The translations under genes were made by a program, and so were the position numbers. The notes under the pieces are model-generated. The model was not told the origin of the DNA. It saw nothing but the letters and a program-made list of their open reading frames with translations, and searched no databases. Shown here in pieces: positions 60,821 to 64,000 of a stretch of 64,000 nucleotides of DNA (the stretch's first letter is position 1; each line of letters begins with the position of its first letter). This DNA comes from Ptychodera flava (Eukaryota > Hemichordata > Enteropneusta > Ptychoderidae), in assembly GCF_041260155.1 (NCBI RefSeq), contig NC_091946.1, positions 19,619,353 through 19,683,352 of the forward strand. The letters run 5' to 3'.

Positions 60821-63211
60821 GCAATGGAGATGGCAACAAAAACTCGAGCTTAAAACACAACACCTCACTACGAGTATATTCACACTATTGACATGTTATT
60901 CAACAACATCTGAATGCATGCACATACACGATACACACATACATGTAAAAATGTTTATCTACCTCTGAAGATGTTGTGTGTTTGTGTGTGTTTGTGTATT
61001 CTGATAGACAGTTATGTGAATGATATAAGTTTATGACTATGTGTTCATGTATCACACATGCATACACCTCTTTCATATCTCAGAAATGTAACGGAACTTC
61101 ACTTTCTCAAACATAGCCAATGTTGAACTGATCGGCTCTTTACGCAATGTGATTAAAAAAATAACATTTTATTGCAAATAAATAGGTTCGTAAAAATTAG
61201 GTTGACATGCATGCAATACACGTTTAATTCCAGCGTTACAAAATCGACTCCAGATCTGAACTACATTTCTGTCGTAGAGGGCGTCCTCGAAAATACTTTG
61301 GCCGGCTGATTACAGTGGGATATACAGTAAAAGGGTATTCTACTAAATATGCCGTGAAGCAAAAGAGTACTAAAATTTTGGGGTTCTTCCCTTGATATTA
61401 AGCAATTTACGGGATCTAGCCGAAAATATTTAAACTGCTATATAAAAAAATATATAGGATTTTCGAGAAATTTCAGCCAGTTCGCCAGGTCAAAGTTTAT
61501 CGAGTAGGCGCCATTCTGTCAACGTCGTTGCTAATTGGTGTACACTGAGTACCTTTTGTGCCCTTTATAAAATATCAATAATTTTACACAATAACTTACT
61601 CATTAAGAAGAAACAATGCAACTATTTTTAGAGCATAAGTTTTCTTTAGATTTCCATATCAACACATAAATTAACATTTTTAGAAATCCTGTACATGTGA
61701 AAAGGTTAAATGTACTCTACAAAATGAAATCTGAGGGGAGAGACAAACCGTTGGTAAATCTGCAAACGGATGGTTGAGGACGGAACGCCAAAAAAGATAG
61801 AGGAGGGCGATGAAGCCAAATGATAACAGCATAGACTATTTGACAGGCGAAAGAATATTGCAGCGTGTGCAGACGACACAAAGTGATGGACGTGTCTCAT
61901 TAATGGCGGTGTCCCTTTTTCGTGACTTTAGATATTTGAGATTTTTAAGACGTCACCGCCTCCCAAGATGGCTAAATGCATTGTTTAAATGGTCGAATGG
62001 ACGGGATATTTGCTATTACTTGGATATTTTCACTCTTTCAGCAATTATACAGTATTGTTGACGGTGTAAAAACGTAAGACGCGGCTGTTTCCATGGTTTG
62101 ATAGTTATATACTTTTTGTGAAGGATGGACCTTTAGTTCTTGGGGCTAGTCAGGAAGGAAAATATCTGAGGAGCAATTATTTTTTTTAAATATTTTGCAG
62201 CCTTACGTCTTCTTGCAACAATAATTCACGTGACGAGAAACTACAATAAAGGTTGGGGGAAGTGCATTCTTGCTCTTCCTACTCCGGACAAATTTAACAT
62301 CTTGAAATCCCTAACCCTACCAAAAATATTAATGATGTAATTTTGACCACCCCCAAAAATCGAATGGTCCACCCCTAACCATACTATGTGCCTCGACGTT
62401 TCTCCAAATCACCTAAAGCCTAGCCTGATATCATCAATTTGTATAACATACCAAATGAGTACACATTGGTCTGTTGATTGGATGTGTTGCGATGCTGCAT
62501 GGGGAAAAGGATACTTAAGTTAATTCACAAAAACAAAAAATATTGAAAAATAAAAGGTTAATGGGACAATTCATTTGATTTTGCCGATATACTTTTGATT
62601 ACTTTATATGAAAAAGTTTAATCGTCTGCAGTGACAACGTTTGTACTGACGCATTGCTGCCAATGCTCTTGGAAGGTAAAGACACAGCAATGGGGATTTG
62701 ATGGTTAAAATGTCAAAACTAAAGGACCGCAAAGTGTTGTGCGGATAGTTAATGGACGAAAGAGTGACAGATCGACAGGCAGGATTGAGACGATAAAATC
62801 CAACAGTCCACCATCTTGATCCGAGTTAATATGGCCGCTGTATCTAAAGACTATTCTGGACAAACAATGATTTACAAGAATTCTGTAAGAGTATATTTAG
62901 CTGCCATGATTTGGTATCAAATAGGTTTGATTCCTATTAAATCGTTCATGTTAATACTGTTTCAACACGTCGGCGACTTAAAGGTCACAGCGATTTTACA
63001 AAAATTGTCAGTTCATGGATGGAATGTCCTGGACGACGGACACAAACTCGGATTAACGCTAAATGGTTTTGCAACTGTAAAATTTAACCTGGCACAATTG
63101 ATTACATTTAAGTATTTTATATATATGTCTTTGTACTGTTGTATTCGTGTTATTAACGAGTTATTACCAGCCTCGATCGCAATCTCTATTGTATCGCACT
63201 GTCAGACGTAC
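60821..63211. other. no firm gene; probably intron or 3' region of the FAM124-family gene
   Basis: If the exon at 63212 splices on, its next exon should lie here or further left on the minus strand. I could not identify it. The long + frame at 62816-63226 has no ATG at its start, no family features, and partly overlaps the FAM124-type exon on the other strand. Confidence 0.4.
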
Positions 63212-64000
63212 CATCCCGGATGGTAGTGCTGAAAATTTCTCACAGGCGTCGGTATTTTGATCCTCGGACGAGGTTTCGACGATTGTACACTGCCTGATCG
63301 CCTCCCTTTCTTGGTGAGTTGCAGCAGAACCTTATTTCCGTCATAGTCCGTCGTCTGCCAACGGCGTTTGCTGATTGGAGAACAGACATTCGGCAGCAAC
63401 GGAACGAGGCTACCCACCTCGTTCACTTTGAATTGCAAGATGGCAGAATCTATCGTCCGTAGTTGAGTGCCCTTCGGCACTCGTTTCAGCGCTAATTGCA
63501 CATCAAGATTCGGCTGGGAGTATACAACGAAATAACAGAAGTCCTCTTTCTTCTCTTCCGGTTCTTTTCCGAGAATAAGCCGATAAAACTCAATCATATC
63601 GTTCCAGTTGAGCTCACTACAAAACAGTTGAAACCTGAGATGCTCTTTACCGTAGTGGACTTGTCTCACGCCCCACAGTGGCAGGCTGTCAGAGTACGAA
63701 TAATAGTCCTGTTGGTTTGGTGGGCACAGAGAATATCTGCCATTTGGTGTTATACTGTGGTGGAACTTCCACGGCTGTTTACCCAGATACTGCTGTGCGA
63801 TACTCACCCTGTCAATCAAAATCTCCTCCTGGAGAAACAACAATATGGCCATAGAGGGCGTACTCTGCGAAATCTCCCCGTTGGTGAGTCTGTGGTGAGA
63901 TACACCGTTCGGTTCATTTCGTTCAACGATGTTGAACAGTCTAAATTCGGGATCAAACCATTCGAGCAGAGGTTGTAACAGGTCCCTCAGTTTAGCAGCC
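63212..64000 (-). CDS. FAM124-family protein, large partial exon
   Basis: A minus-strand frame is open from the right window edge for 262 codons. It reads AAKLRDLLQPLLEWFDPEFR at the edge, then LWGVRQVHYGKEHLRFQLFC, EFYRLILGKEP, FCYFVVYSQPNLDVQLALKR, LVPLLPNVCSPISKRRWQTT and DYDGNKVLLQL. These are the hallmark blocks of the FAM124 domain as I recall it from vertebrate FAM124A/B. The exon probably ends at the strong donor GGATG|GTACGT (63210-63211); read-through would stop at TGA 63202-63204. The 5' end lies outside the window, and the C-terminal tail exon was not found. The biochemical function of the family is not established. The long frame on the opposite strand is a shadow. Confidence 0.85.

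Noticed and set aside
62816..63226. 136-codon + frame near the FAM124-type exon
   Set aside because: No ATG at its start, no recognisable domain and AT-driven composition.
63496..63978. 160-codon + frame opposite the FAM124-type exon
   Set aside because: Antisense shadow of a strongly conserved minus-strand domain.

Overview
The window looks like nuclear DNA from an invertebrate animal. Genes are split by introns with GT-AG junctions, intergenic DNA is AT-rich, simple repeats are dense, and there are several families of short inverted-repeat (MITE-like) elements plus a tRNA-derived SINE-like head. The gene content (C-type lectins, an NR2E-type nuclear receptor, a FAM124-family gene) fits a marine invertebrate, most plausibly a non-vertebrate deuterostome such as a hemichordate, echinoderm or cephalochordate. 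The species cannot be fixed from sequence alone. There are no bacterial-style operons, CRISPR arrays or rRNA genes.

Layout. (1) 4.6-9.1 kb, + strand: a four-exon secreted C-type lectin gene that has decayed. Three single-base deletions and a destroyed splice donor are visible, but the EPN and WND sugar-site motifs can still be read. (2) 21.1-26.3 kb, + strand: an intact tandem paralogue with the same four-exon plan, 192 aa, carrying QPD instead of EPN. (3) 30.5-38.9 kb, - strand: a complete five-exon nuclear receptor of 452 aa, with an NR2E-type DNA-binding domain, a long basic hinge and a ligand-binding domain whose splice phases all agree. (4) 39-63 kb: long non-coding or unrecognised DNA with CpG-rich stretches, E2F-like motifs, simple repeats and one decayed coding-like block near 52 kb. 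(5) 63.2-64 kb, - strand: a large exon of a FAM124-family gene that runs off the right edge.

The genes do not form a pathway. The two lectins are a local duplication whose copies differ in predicted sugar preference, and one has died. The receptor is a putative transcription factor and stands alone. Repeats are prominent: at least three inverted-repeat families (about 190 bp, about 350 bp, and single 0.4-0.8 kb elements), a near-perfect 37-bp foldback, a DIRS/Ngaro-like Cys/His fragment, and many (CT)n, (GATA)n, (GATG)n and (TA)n tracts, some inside the receptor introns.

All exon structures were worked out by eye from reading frames, splice consensus and splice phase. No database search or transcript data was available.
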